A stretch of 64,000 nucleotides of DNA from Crambe crambe (lineage: Eukaryota > Porifera > Demospongiae > Poecilosclerida > Crambeidae), in the NCBI GenBank assembly GCA_963924555.1, contig OZ004586.1:8328501-8392500 (forward strand), in the 5' to 3' direction. Positions 12,646 to 24,426 of the stretch are shown piece by piece. Positions within the stretch are counted from its first letter, which is position 1, and each line of letters opens with the position of its first letter. The position numbers were made by a program, and so were the translations under genes. Below the pieces are notes generated by a model. It saw only the letters and a list, made by a program, of their open reading frames with translations, was not told the origin of the DNA and made no database searches.

Positions 12646-15600
12646 GTCTCAATCCCTCACTCTCTCAGGGTGAGCAACTTTCCCTACTCGACCTCTGCAT
12701 TGAAGATACTCCAATCCACAACCTGCTGATTCAGCATGGTGCCCTTCCTGGCACGGACATTGCCGAGCAACAAGCACACACTGCTGACCCAGCAATCCAA
12801 AGAGATGAAGTAGATGGGACACCTGAAGTGGGTGGAGCCAATGAGGAGACAATCTCTATTCCCAGTGTCCGACCTACCACCCCATCCAGACGCTCTTTCG
12901 TAGGTGACCCCGTCTTTGAGGATGACTGTCAGGACTACACAGCATCTCCCAAACAGCTGAGTCGTGTCCCAACCCCTGCCACTCCCCCTCTCCCCCCGGC
13001 TGACCTGAAGAAGCCAAGTCCCGGAATTCTGAAGAAAGCTTTTGGGATGTTGAGGAAAAGGCCCTCGAAACAGACGCAGGACTCAATCTTATCCAGCGCT
13101 GTGGGATTCTATGCAGCGCAAGCCACTTTGTTGGCAGCTGCTGTCATTGGTAAGTACAAGCAGGCTGACCCCTTCATTTAATCTACTTGGATTCTAGCTA
13201 CATTCATTACATTAGTCAAAGTTAATTTTATGTCAATGTTAGTTCCTGTTGAACTATCATAGTTGACCTCACACATTACATCGTAGGGACTCCACTTGGA
13301 GATAAGGTGAGGGAAGTGGCAGAGAAGGTTGCTACAGACACAGCTGAAGAACTCAAGAAGGCAGCAGTTCAACATGAAGGGGAATTCCCTGGTATGAAGT
13401 ACTGTAGTGTTAATATATTAATCAGCTCATCTTATCGATCCTTAGAATTAACATGGCTTCACGAAGAGACAGATGGACCAAGTACACCCACTCCTACACC
13501 CCCTCCTCCCACACCTCCCCCTCCCACACCTCCTCCCCCTGTTCCGAAGGTGCAGGAGGATCCTTACGATCGCAGGATGAGGAAGGCCAAAGGTCAGAAG
13601 TGTTAAAGTCCTATGTACGTAGCTCCAGGCTAAGAATTGAGATAACCTTTATATTAGAGCACTTAGCCAGTACTGTTAAAAAGATGATGCATCATTCCAC
13701 TACATATACAATCTTACGGGGAAACTCCTGGTTTAATGACCATTGATTGCTTTGTGTGCAGCTCAATTGGATATGAAGAAGTCACCAGCATTTCTGGCAG
13801 TGGAGGAGCTGGTGAAGGCACAAGACACACACATGAGACTCAAAAGACGCTTCCAGGAAGACCTCCTTCAGGAGGACATAAAGAAGAGACAAGAGGTAAG
13901 CCTCACGGCTATCCAGGCCTACTTTTCTGCCCAACGAAAAAAGTGGGCTGCTAAGAGAAAACGTTGATCTAGGGTCTCTTTCATCCCTGGCAATGAAAGA
14001 TGGAAAAGATAGTCGCTTCTGGGATTTGATTCTTTCCTTTTCTTTTTTAGAATTTTGATGAAGAAGAGATGAAGGCAAAGAACGCATCAGAGAAGGTCAT
14101 GAAGAAGATGATGGAGAGAATGCAGAAAGCTGAAGCTGAATCAGAGGTGAAATGATTGATCATAGCTACTTCCAACATGTACTATACAGGTGGGGGTGGG
14201 TGGGTGGGGTGGGGGTAAATTTTCATGGATTTAGAATTTAAAAACACAAAAATTATTGTTGTTTCTACTCTAGCTAGCTGCATATGCTATGTAAAAATTT
14301 CTCTAGATACTAGCTAGCTCAGTTGTGATGATACTAGCTAGCTCAGTTGTGATGATACTAGCTAGCTCAGTTGTGATGATACTAGCTAGCTCAGTTGTGA
14401 TGATACTAGCTAGCTCAGTTGTGATGATACTAGCTAGCTCAGTTGTGATGATACTAGCTAGCTCAGTTGTGATGATACTAGCTAGCTCAATTGTGATGAG
14501 AATTTTTTTAAGCTTGTATCTAGAGAAATTTTTACATATAACAAAAAATTATTCCCACGAATATCATGCTATATGATATGTGGCTAGTACATGTCTAAGG
14601 ACTAGTTATTTATTGAACTTTGCTCTTGTGATGTATGTAGGAGATGAACGAGACAATTGAGAAGCAGCTGTTGCATGCTCGCAGGGAGAATGAGAAGTTG
14701 AGTGCACTGATGGGTGAGATGGGGATCAACCCTCGTCCCACTGTGGCCCAGTGGTTACAGAGAAAACAACTCCAGCAGAAGTCAACTCTCCAAGACTCTC
14801 TCATCAAGTGGGACAGAGGTGATTAGATATTATAGCCTAGCTACTTACCAATGGTGGAACCTGTCAGACAGTTTAAAGTCACTCTACAGTAGCCACATAT
14901 AATTATACAGTATCCATATTAGACTTTGATTTTTCTATTAGTTCTCTTATAGCTATGTATCCTGTGATTGGACTATATCTGCACCCTATAGAGCTATTAC
15001 AAATTGATTGTAATAATACAGCATTTTCACTCTCTATACATTTATATTGCATACAGATCGACAGCACCGTGAGGCGGCCATTTTGGTGGAGCAGGCTGTG
15101 CTGTCTCAACGAGCCATAAAGCACGCAGCCTGGGGGGCAAAGAAAGACCTCAGCTCAAAAATCAAAGCCATGAAGACCTCCCCATACAAAGCTGACCAAG
15201 CAAAGCTGCTCCAGCAAACCCAGCTAAAGGCTCCACCCACTAGTAAAGACGTCCCCGATGGTAGAGCAAGGGGAGTGAGACGATTGCAGCCCTCTCCGAC
15301 CTCACCACGGAAAATAGCAGCCGGTCCCCCTTCTGTTAAACCAGCCATTGTCTTACCTACACCATCAGGGTTCAGAAGAATCAGGGACCCCTCTGCTCTG
15401 ACCACTTCCCCTAGAAAGAGAACCAGTACGGAGCCTTTATTATGGAAAGTGGGTGAAGACTATGGTAAGTTGAAGGGGTCTTCTCTCTCACAAGTGTAAT
15501 AAGAATAGGGGCCTTCTTTCTCACAAGTAAGAACAGGGGTCTTAATTCTCTCTAACAAGTATAATAAGAACAGGGCCTTCTCTCTCACAAGTGTAATACG

Positions 15601-16354
15601 AACAGGGGTCTCCTCTCTTACATCCTGTTTGTTAACAGTCCACCAGTGAAAATAACCTCTCTCCTACCCTACATAACATTCATTAATGTGTATCCATTGC
15701 AACAGTTGTGGAGGACAAACTCTCATTCCCTCGCTCCCCAAGCCCAGCATACCTCCGAGCCATTGGTCCAAAGTCTGTCCACGCAGAGAGGACACTCCAT
15801 TTCCTGTCCCCCGAGGAATACAGAGCAGCTAAGGCTGCCGACAGAGCAATGAAGAAACAACTGATTCAGAAGTACGGTAGCAGTCCTGCGCTACCAGTGG
15901 AAGGTCGGAGGTCACCTAGAAAATCAGCTATAGTAATTCGTTCATTGGATTTTGAGCAGAAGAGGTAATGAATCATGCAGCTATTATAACTGGATCACCT
16001 GCATACATAGCTAACTAGCCAGTCCTGGGGATTACATCATAACTAGAAGGCTATTAATCATTGTGAACAGAAGCCAGGAATTCATCCTTGCTACAAAATT
16101 CTTAATTGTATGGTGATTCCTATTTCTCTTATCATGATTACAGGGGCCTAATAAGAAGAGGTGTGTCGTTCAATAGATCACCACCAACTGGAACACGGTA
16201 CCACTCACTAGCAGACAGTATTGGTGGGAGGGGCTTACATGATCCTCAACGACCAACGGGCTCTAGTGATGGGAACACACCCATACTCACAATGTCAGTG
16301 CTAGATCCAAGTCAAGTAGTCTCTCTCACTCCACCCCCAGTTACAGCCAGCTGA
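8711..16354 (+). CDS. Ankyrin-repeat / proline-rich / coiled-coil protein, copy A
   Basis: Twenty exons with consistent phases: 8711-8861, 9091-9255, 9403-9917, 10073-10201, 10301-10436, 10736-10852, 11048-11191, 11324-11401, 11669-11870, 12121-12254, 12374-12540, 12669-13149, 13287-13391, 13446-13592, 13762-13895, 14051-14146, 14641-14818, 15057-15464, 15706-15964, 16144-16354; 3957 bases, 1318 residues. The ATG at 8711 is the first in frame. Residues 1 to about 675 are ankyrin repeats (for example GRTALHIATELNDRNLVDFL, GLTPLMHACLYGNLGSVRLL, GATPLHEAAANGH). The C-terminal half has a Ser/Thr/Pro-rich stretch, a PTPPPPTPPPP run in exon 14, then charged coiled coil in exons 15-18 and an RSPRK-type basic tail. 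I do not recognise an orthologue of the C-terminal half. It is probably a cytosolic scaffold; no signal peptide or membrane segment. Exon lengths are identical in copy B. Confidence 0.85.
8952..9026. repeat. (GA)n microsatellite in ankyrin gene A intron 1
   Basis: About 37 GA units with one interruption. The matching intron of copy B has a shorter, uninterrupted run. Confidence 0.95.
12584..12642. repeat. (CT)n microsatellite in ankyrin gene A intron 11
   Basis: About 29 CT units that run almost up to the acceptor of exon 12, so they may serve as a polypyrimidine tract. Copy B has the same arrangement at 32696-32752. Confidence 0.95.
14288..14538. mobile_element. Small inverted-repeat element with internal 24-base minisatellite
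   Basis: The ends are inverted repeats of about 22 bases (around TTTCTCTAGATAC at 14298-14310 and its complement at 14516-14528, extended by AT-rich flanks). Between them lie eight head-to-tail 24-base units at 14306-14497, each containing ACTAGCTAGCTCAGTTGT. The copy in ankyrin gene B (34436-34512) has the same ends but only one short unit. It lies in intron 16. Because the unit is 24 bases it stays open as an artificial Met-Ile-Leu-Ala repeat, which is not a gene. Confidence 0.75.
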
Positions 16355-17307
16355 ATTCGCCCCTAACGATAAGCTCCTCCCCCAGTTACAGCCAGCTGAA
16401 TCCACCCCTAACAATAGTTATGACTCAATAGCTACTAGCTAGCCAGCATAGCCAGTGTATTTAAATCTCACAGTCAACTTCAAGCAACAGCTTCTATATC
16501 ATTATTATTAGCCATATATTAATTTTTTTTTGATTGAAAATTAGCTACAGCATTGTAATACGTAAGAGTGTCTGTCATGTGATTCACACATGCATGGCAG
16601 TGTGCTTGTCTTCATCATGGCTCTAACAAGCCATTGTACTCTATCAACTACATCTGCTCATCTGTGTAGTTACATTGCTCTCTTCCAGTGTTAACTTGAG
16701 CCATGCATGGCATACCATCTTTTTGCCGTACATACAGACACATGTTGTCACATTGGTAAAACATGACCCACTGACTCAAAGGCTTGTCTGGTCTTGACTG
16801 GACATCTCTATATACAGTCTTCCAAACATTATGTTCCTTCTCTGACACTCAAAGACTAGCTATGGCTATACTAGAGTGGGACAAGATTCATTTCCATCCT
16901 GTTTATATTGTAACTAGGTATTAGAAACTCCATTAGTCTCTTAGTTTCCTATAGCTACACTTGCTATAGCTGAGTAATTGTGTGGGGGGTGGTGATGCTC
17001 TGAAGAAACAGACTTTGAAGTAACCAGATACTTACACTCAATTGAAAGAAGGCAAGCATTCATCACTCCATAGCAATAGCTAGTGAATGGAATCAGCTTC
17101 TTCAAAGAGATCGTGAGAACTACAGCAACTGAGATAGAGTTTTGGTAAATAATTTGACTTTGGTAGTAAGCTATTATTTCAATGAGGATAAAGATAATAT
17201 AAGTGTAGGGTAGCTGGTTAGTTAGCTATAGCCATCAAAATTCCGATGTTACAGGATCATTTTTCTATATATTTTTCAGGACGTTTAGCTAGCTAGCCAT
17301 TGTAAGG
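16355..17307. other. Intergenic spacer between ankyrin A and silicatein pseudogene
   Basis: No gene seen. The first 60 bases hold a direct repeat (TTACAGCCAGCTGAAT at the ankyrin stop and again about 42 bases on). The rest probably contains the ankyrin 3' UTR and the promoter of the silicatein copy. It is nearly identical to 36324-37252. Confidence 0.6.
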
Positions 17308-18091
17308 ATGAAAGTCTCGCACTATTCTTATTCTCAAAGAACCGTGATGCTTTTGCTACTGGCTACTTCACTCTCGCTTCAAGCCTTGATGGTAGAGGCT
17401 CGGAGTTACCACCACAAAGAGTACCAGCTGCCAGCAGAGTGGCACTTGTGGAAGTCACAACACAGGAAGAGTTATGTGTCAGAGAGAGAGGAGTTGTTTA
17501 GGCATGCTGTGTGACAAAGCAACAAGAAGTTCATTGACGCTCACAACAGGTTCAACCAGACTTTCGGCTTCACCCTTGCCATGAATGAATTGGGAGATTT
17601 GGTATAGCTACATAGTGAACCACACTCTGTAGCTAGGTAGCTATCTTATTCAGCTTATAAGAATTAGGCGATTAGGCTTTATCAATAATAATAATATGCA
17701 AGTATGTACTTTATAGATTTTGGTTACCACAATCATTTTGTCTAGCTAGTTGCTGCTGATGCCACTCATTAACTATTATCAGCTACATGTTCCTGAAGAA
17801 CATTTCTGAACAGGGATGAGTAGCTATAGCTAACACAACCCACTTTTTTGTGTTGTGTTGATTCTTTTTCTCCTGGTGTTCATCATATTCTTTCTTTCCC
17901 TATCTTGGTTATCAGACAGAGGAGGAATACAGGGTGAAGCTCACATGTGTGAAGTACTCATCTCGTGAGTTGAACTCCCAAGAGGCTGAGCAAACATTTC
18001 TGAAGTCCTATACAAGCCACCAATTAACTTAACACTTCCTGAAATGGTCGACTGGAACACAAAAGGAGCTGTTTCCAGTATCATCAAACAG
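17308..18091 (+). pseudogene. Silicatein pseudogene (exons 1-2 only)
   Basis: Near-identical to exons 1 and 2 of the complete gene at 37253. Exon 1 starts at ATG 17308 and encodes a signal peptide and the start of the I29-type propeptide, but the Trp codon TGG is TGA at 17512-17514. Exon 2 (17916-18091) is 176 rather than 174 bases because of a two-base TA insertion near 18010, which shifts the frame. Homology to the complete copy stops at 18137, so the exons with the active-site Ser, His and Asn are missing. This is a dead, truncated duplicate. Confidence 0.9.
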
Positions 18092-18170
18092 GTGGGTGGG
18101 TGTATTTGTGTCTCGAAGGATCATCAGATCAAAGGGTGACCTTTTTAAACTGCTATATAACTACTTACTA

Positions 18171-18334
18171 AGTAGTTTGCAGAATTATTGTCATGGATCA
18201 GGCAGGGATCGGTGGTGGCCTTGAAGTATTTGTGGCTTGGGAACAATAAAATGTTTTCATAGTCGTATTGTTCTTAGCCACCACAGCCACTGCCTATCTC
18301 TGCCTTATGCATGACAACTGTTCTGCAAACTACT
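18171..18334. mobile_element. Foldback (MITE-like) element
   Basis: Imperfect inverted repeat: the left end AGTAGTTTGCAGAA pairs with TTCTGCAAACTACT at the right end, and the pairing continues with mismatches for about 70 bases on each side. It lies about 35 bases beyond the point where the silicatein block homology ends. Confidence 0.65.
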
Positions 18335-18448
18335 GAGTTTTGAAGGTGTGCAAAACCATAAATTTATCACAAAATTTCCCATTAGCTGTGGCTCAGAAGT
18401 TGACAGAAGTGTTCTGGCTATCATTACAGTATTTGTTCATGTTTTTAG

Positions 18449-18739
18449 ATTTCCTACTCGATGGGATAACAGAGCCTCTGGCTATTCATATCGACACATT
18501 TGGAACATCCAAGAAATCCAGTAAGGAACTGTTGGATATTGTCAACAAGAACTTTGACCTGAGACCCGGCATGATAATCAAGTATGTGTAGATGCTGAAC
18601 TATGTTATGTGATGTCATGTGACGTTCCATTTGTAGGGAGTTGGAGCTGCGTAAACCAATCTATAGACGAACTGCGTGTTATGGTCATTTTGGAAGGTCA
18701 GAGTTTACCTGGGAACAGCCAAAGAAACTAGTGTTCTGA
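18449..18739 (+). pseudogene. S-adenosylmethionine synthetase 3' fragment
   Basis: Two exon-like pieces (18449-18581 and 18637-18739, GT-AG intron between them) encode the C-terminal end of methionine adenosyltransferase: ITEPLAIHIDTFGTS, KELLDIVNKNFDLRPGMI, then [18 protein letters not shown] and a stop after KKLVF. These blocks are the conserved end of the family. A one-base deletion just after the 'ISYSMG' coding block (about 18470) shifts the frame, and nothing upstream encodes the remaining protein. It is therefore a translocated genomic (intron-containing) fragment, not a working gene. Confidence 0.85.
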
Positions 18740-18806
18740 GTGGACTTCTGATTTATTAATATTTTTTTGCACATGCATTGAATGTGGAGGGGAGTAAGTG
18801 GTAACC

Positions 18807-18852
18807 TGATGTCACTGAAGCCTTTAGGAACAATAGCCTTCAACTGGAGTGT
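18807..18852 (+). pseudogene. Relic of kinase-kelch exon 1
   Basis: A short match to the first kinase-kelch exon ('GATGTC..CTGAAGCC' through the sequence encoding FRNN). It lacks the glycine loop. The same words occur at 19767-19812 in copy 3. Confidence 0.4.
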
Positions 18853-18933
18853 AAACTAACCCAATATCAACTATTCTGCTGCTTATTAAATTCCTCCTGA
18901 GTAACAAACAGTTACACACCTCAACAATTTCTT

Positions 18934-19545
18934 TCAGCACTTTGTGGAAGGCTTGAAATCCACAGAGGAGTGTGCAAGCAAGTCTGTACGATCAACAAGG
19001 TCATCCAAATTTTCTTGTTCCACAGCCCTGTCAATGTTTTGCCTCATACTTAGAACAGTTTCAACCTCCTCAACTTCAATGCTATCCAACACATCTGACA
19101 CTTGATGAGTACTCAGAGAAGACATCCTTCATTATGGCCTCAAAAGAACTACATAGTCATAGGACATAATTATGGTCCTGTTCTTTGAGCCTTTTCCTGG
19201 AGGCCCTCTGAAATCAGTCAACGTTCCAATTCAAACAGACAGTTGAATGCAATATTTCTATCAAAGATCCTACCAGTGACACATAAGCGAGACTCTTTGA
19301 CAGGTACACATGGAAAACATGCTGTTCAGATATATGAGGTTATTTTACTCTTCTCTCTTGACACATGGTCCAGGACCAATTGACAAGTGGATTCAAAATT
19401 CCCATTAGCAGCAATGCTAACAATTCGATGGTCACAGACCTAGACTGTCAGAGTACAGTATTTCCACAAGAAATAAGTCATTATCCTTCTCAGACATATC
19501 TAGCAATCAGCACACAGCAAATTATTGCTGTAAAAAAATCACTAT
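18934..19545 (-). pseudogene. VAMP7/longin R-SNARE-like retrocopy, decayed (copy 1)
   Basis: Homologous on the minus strand to the better copy at 23705-24326. A block with MRQNIDRAVEQENLDDLVDR and TDLLAHSSVDFK, the R-SNARE motif, is readable at 18934-19070, and the longin part lies toward 19480. It contains several insertions and stops. No introns are visible, which fits a processed copy. Confidence 0.6.
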
Positions 19546-19664
19546 GAACATACCAGTAGACAGGATGAATTGCACATCCATTGTGTTCAACCATAATTAG
19601 CTAACCAACTGACAACATGCTGTTTTCTGCTCATGCGTCGAATGTGGAAGGCGTGGCAAGCTAG

Positions 19665-19713
19665 AACAAAAACACATTATTTCATTGTTGTTGTAATAAA
19701 TTAATTGCACGAC

Positions 19714-19742
<29 letters not shown>
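19665..19742 (+). mobile_element. 78-base poly-A retro-insert with target-site duplication
   Basis: A short insert ends in 29 A residues (19714-19742) with an AATAAA signal 13 bases before the tail (19695-19700). It is flanked by the direct repeat GGCAAGCTAG (19655-19664 and 19743-19752). This is the expected footprint of reverse transcription of a polyadenylated RNA 3' end. It lies just in front of exon 1 of kinase-kelch copy 3. Confidence 0.8.
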
Positions 19743-19746
<4 letters not shown>

Positions 19747-19752
19747 AGCTAG

Positions 19753-22700
19753 GAGTTGCTGAACAACTTGATGTCGCTGAAGCCTTCAGGAACAACAGCC
19801 ACCTACAGCAGTTTATGCTAACTAACGTCACTTCAACCGGTAGACTACTTAACAGGTTCATACGGTTCAGTGGAGGAGGTCAGTCCTCTAGCTAGAGCTA
19901 ACCTGCTACCATTAATGTGTCTGCAGGTGAAATATGGACATCTTGTGTGTGCTGGCAAGAAGATCCATGAGGCACTCATTGATCAGGGAAATGTTGGAGT
20001 GGCTAGTTGTACGCAAGTATGAGCAGGAGTGCCAATTGATGTCCAGCCTCCGTCACCCCAACATCACCCTTTTCCTTGGTCTCTGCTTCTTCCCTGGGAT
20101 TCGACTGCCTCTACTAGTGATGGAACGCCTGGAGACCAGCCTTGATGACCTGCTAGAGCACATGCCAGGCCTCCCTCTCTCCCTCAAGTGCTCTGTCTTG
20201 GAAGACGTAGCAAGTGGACTGGTCTATCTCCACGAGAGACAATTTCCAGTCATCCACAGGGACTTGACTACCAATAATGTCCTCCTGACCTCTTCTCTGG
20301 TTGCAAAGATAACAGACATGGGTAACTCTCGTATTGCCGATATGACTGGTCAGTTGGTCAAGACCTTCACACGTTTGCCAGGGACACTAGTGTACATGCC
20401 TCCAGAAGCTCTTAATGAGACTCACCGCTATGGACCATCCCTTGACATCTTTTCTTTCGGACATCTTATCTTGTATACTATCACCCAGGTAACTATGATT
20501 TAATCTGGAGGCTGTGTACCTATAAATTTGACCTTTCAGGTGTTTCCTGGGAACCTTCTCTCATCGACTTTCCCTGATTCTGATAACCCTGGGCATGTGC
20601 TAGGTCGTACAGAGGTGGAGCGTCGTGGAGAATATATTGAGCTATTGGAGAAAGAGATTGGCAATCACCATCCTGCCCTAGTCCAGCTAGTCCAGCAGTG
20701 CCTTGAAAATGACCCAGAACGAAGGCCAGCCACTGATGAGGTTCTGAATCAACTGCAGAGGTTGAAGGTCGAGGTGGAAGGAGTGTATGGTGGGAGTCTG
20801 GTGAAGCTGGACATCGGCAAAGTGTTACTGGCCAAAGAGTTAAAGATGAAGGATAAGAGGATAACACAGTTGGAGGTAAAATAACGATCTTATGTGATGA
20901 TGATCAATAATTATGTATAAGCTCCTTTAATAGGAGAGGTTTGAGAGAAGGATTGAAGAGCTTGCTAGGGAGCTGGAAGTAAGTAATAGTTATAGCATGC
21001 CTTTGAGGGTTGTATGTGATTTATCACATAAGCCCGAGGGCAGAGCCCGAGGGCAAAGGTGACAAATCACATACTGCCCGAGGTAAAGGCTTGCTATAAC
21101 TATTTTACAGCCGTCTGGTAAATGTTTACATAGCTACAGCTACAAGTACGTCTACAGCTGCATGTCTAGAAAGTACTAGGTAACTATGTGACTAGCTGTA
21201 TCTAGGCAACTCAATGACGTCTGTTGGTTACTAGCTAGCTAGTAACTCACGCTCGGGGCTGTGTCGCCAGACTGCTAGCTAGCTGGCTAAATGGACAGTA
21301 TCATCAATATTGATGTTGAGAAGCTGCCGGTGATATCACCTTTATTAAATATATATTTTAAAGTAGCTGAGACTGTATTCTGCATTGGACTGAAAGATTT
21401 CTGTGTAAATTGCGTTTTTTGATAGGCCTATATAGTTATTTCTCTTTTCAATATTTCTCAACACTTAGGCACCATCAATAAATTTCCAGGGCTGATATAG
21501 AAGTGTCTAGACAGGCAGGCCTAATACATTCTAGGAAACTGTTGTTGCATAGAGATGTACTATCACAAACCATAAAATTCAATTGGACATGTTATAACTG
21601 GTGGCTTCCCTTTGATGTAGCACTCAAATAGGCTGTAAGTCCATGATAAAGTGTGTGTAATATAATATAAATCAATGTAGATCAGTCAAGAGCAGTTACA
21701 GAGAGATAGCAGGGAGCATCAAAGACAACTACAAATAAAAAATGAACAGCTCCAACAGCAGCAGGGAGACATAGAGGTGAAGGACAGACAACTCCAACAA
21801 CTGCAGGCAGAAATAGAAGGAAAAAACAAAGAGATTCGAGTTAATGCTGAACATGCAGAGGTTAGTTAGCTATCATTAAGTAATAGCTAGTATTTCCTGT
21901 AGCTACTGTGTCAATTAACTAATTGTAGGAGTCCTTGTCCAACTTGCGTGCAGAAATGGAGGAGAGGGAGGCTAGACTGAGGGAGGAATTGCTAGCCGAG
22001 GTCAACAGATTAATGGAGGAACTGAAAAGGTCACAGGAACTGCTAAAGTCAAAGGTGAGATTCAATTTTCCTGGAAAATAGTTATACCATCTGTGTACAG
22101 TCTAGGTTAGTATGTAACAAAATGGGACAAAAAATAATGTATACTAGCTAGCTATGTGGCTCAGAATAATTATAGCTTTACATTAATTTTGGCAGGTGTA
22201 CCCCCTTGTTAGCTAAATTCTCTGTTTCCACCTGTTAAGTATCTGTGCTATAATGATCTCACACTCTACAGGAACCTCTCGAACTTGAATTCCCTCTCCA
22301 GTTGAATTGGAGGAGTGGTCCTGATATGCCCTTTGAGATGGGAGGTTATTTACAGTATGCAGTGGCACAGGGGAAGGTTTATATTGGAGGAGGAGGCAGT
22401 GGTTTCATCAAGAATGAGAAGAGTGATGTAGTGATGGTATATGACCTCAACTCACAAAGGTGGGACAAGTTGCCACCATATAAAATACACAGCTTTGCAA
22501 TGACAGCAATCGATGATCAACTAGTCCTGGTTGGTGGTAAGCAATTTGACGGCGGTAACAGTAGGGCTTTAGGTGTTTGGGGAGCTGAAGAGTGGATCCA
22601 CCCTTATCCAGATATGCCTGCGGCACGTCGCTATCACTCTGTCGTTACTTATAAGGAGTGGTTGGTGGTGGTTGGTGGAAAAAGTGGTACATATAACTAC

Positions 22701-23200
22701 ATGTCCTCCATTAACATCATGAATACTACCAGCAAACAATGGCACACTGTGTCTTCAACTCCTGCACAAATATCTCACATGTGGACTGCTGTAGTAGGTG
22801 ATGTGTGTTATCATGGGAGGGCATGAAGATGGCATCACTACTGATACTGTACACAGTGTGTCCCTATCAGCTCTCACATCTCAAGTCAATTCTGAAGAAG
22901 AGATGGATCATCAGATATGGAAGAGAATATCTGGACTAGGACTTTACTACTCTACTCCACTCTCCATTGGTGGGTCTCTGCTTGCACTAGGAGGGCAAGA
23001 TATGAAAGATAGACAACCTGTGACCACAATCCTCCACTACCAACCCGAGACTGGAGAATGGGTGAAAGTAGGAGACTTAGCTACCATCCCCACAATATGA
23101 CTTCATCTGTGCGAAATTTAGTGATGGCGAAATATTAGTGGCTGGAGGAAGTGATGGCCAAAAGTACTTGAAGGACACTAAACTAGCTAGGTTATCATAA
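19753..23200 (+). pseudogene. TKL kinase - coiled coil - kelch, copy 3 (frameshifted)
   Basis: All seven exons are recognisable: about 19753-19878, 19927-20488, 20540-20875, 20934-20978, 21681-21860, 21929-22054, 22272-23200, with normal splice sites. It is disabled by a two-base deletion in the glycine loop (about 19840-19850), a two-base deletion after GVA in exon 2 (about 20003), a two-base deletion before MGG in the fourth kelch blade (about 22812), and a scrambled last blade after 23080. No ATG is seen for exon 1. The HRDLTTNN loop is kept, but the activation site reads DMG instead of DLG. It is a pseudogene unless short products are made. Confidence 0.85.
20986..21103. mobile_element. 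Foldback element in copy 3 intron 4
   Basis: The left arm ATAGTTATAGCATGCCTTTG pairs with the right arm ending TTGCTATAACTAT, and TATGTGATTT pairs with AAATCACATA inside. Short direct repeats of GCCCGAGGGCA sit in the middle. It explains part of the unusually long intron in this copy. Confidence 0.65.
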
Positions 23201-23469
23201 ATAATGATCTCCTTTTGACCCTTTATACCTTTCTCGTTACTAGCTAGCCTGCACATGCGTTATTGTTAGGGTGTATTAATGTTAGCTATGACATCCCTCC
23301 ATCAACTGAAATTAATCTGGACCTGCATGAAATAATTATGAATTATATATCTTGTCTGATGAATTATATATCTTGTCTGTGCTGGCCATGAAGTAATGGG
23401 ATCTGTTGGAGCACGTGCCAAGCCAATGAATAGAAGCTGAGCTAGCTACAAAAAGAGGAAGGAAGTAAA

Positions 23470-23619
23470 TACACCGATTTGCAGGTCGGTTGTCACAAAA
23501 AAAGGTCGTCAATTTACACGCATGCGTGTTGAATTCTATTGGTTTTGAATTGAGATGAACACGCATGCGTGAAATTTGACGACCCTTTTTTTGTGACAAC
23601 CGACCTGCAAATCGGTGTA
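23470..23619. mobile_element. MITE, 150 bases, long inverted repeats
   Basis: Arms of about 57 bases, from TACACCGATTTGCAGGTCGG on the left to the complementary end CCGACCTGCAAATCGGTGTA on the right, enclose a short loop. The TA at each end would fit a Tc1/mariner-type TA target duplication, but no transposase is present. Confidence 0.85.
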
Positions 23620-23704
23620 GAACTTTAACCCTGTTGTATGTAACTGCACATGCTCAATCTAGGAACCCCATTTCACTCTCCCAATACAGTTTTTACTGCT
23701 GCTT

Positions 23705-24326
23705 CTCATAAAGCAATCATAATAACATTCACAGCTGCTATTGCAGACAACAACAACAACAAACATGTGTCATCAACTGTTTTGGACTTTTACATTTCTT
23801 AGTGCTGGGACGCTTGAAAGTAGAGGAACGTGCAAGCAACTCTGTACGACCAACAATGTCATCCAATATTTCTCCTTGTTCAACAACTTGTCAATATTCT
23901 GTCTCATGATACCTTGAACTTTCTCTACCTTGTTTTCAAGATGATCCAACACATCACTGGATGAGTACTCAGAAAGAACGTCTTTCATTATAGACTCAAA
24001 AGAACTACGTAGAGTGTACGGTCCTGCTCTTTGGGCCCTTTCCTGGAGACCCTCTGAAATCAGTCGACATTCCAATTCAAACAGACAGTTGAATGCAATA
24101 TTCCTATCAAAGATCTTATCAGTTACACATAGGTATGTGAGACTCTCTGACACATACACATGAAAAACATACTGATCAGAACTTTCGTAACTTATTTTAC
24201 TTGGGCCTCTTGACACATGGCTCAGGATCAACTGACAAGTGGATTTAAAATTTCCATCAGCAGCAATCCGATGGTCACAGAGTACAGTCTTTCCACAAGA
24301 AATGAGTCCAAAATATATGCCCTTCA
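23705..24326 (-). pseudogene. VAMP7/longin R-SNARE-like retrocopy (copy 2)
   Basis: Intronless minus-strand frame from ATG at 24326. It shows a longin domain (GIYFGLISCGKTVLCDH, then YVFHVYVSESLTYLCVTD and FDRNIAFNCLFELE) and an R-SNARE helix with the zero-layer Arg in GIMRQNIDKLL. A one-base frameshift after NKE moves the rest of the SNARE helix (DDIVGRTELLARSS) into another frame, and a further shift precedes a hydrophobic tail ending near 23705. Order and spacing match VAMP7 of other animals, a vesicle-fusion SNARE of late endosomes. It is a processed pseudogene; no clear poly-A tail remains. Confidence 0.7.
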
Positions 24327-24426
24327 TTGACCTCGACATGTCAAGCACAATCCTCAATGGTTCCGTATCATTAAGGCTTTAGTGCCCGTGGGCTACCACA
24401 TCCTTTCCACAAACCAGACACCTTGC

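Noticed and set aside
14325-14576. Frame encoding repeated Met-Ile-Leu-Ala-Ser-Ser
   Set aside because: It arises from the 24-base minisatellite in an intron; copy B has no such frame.
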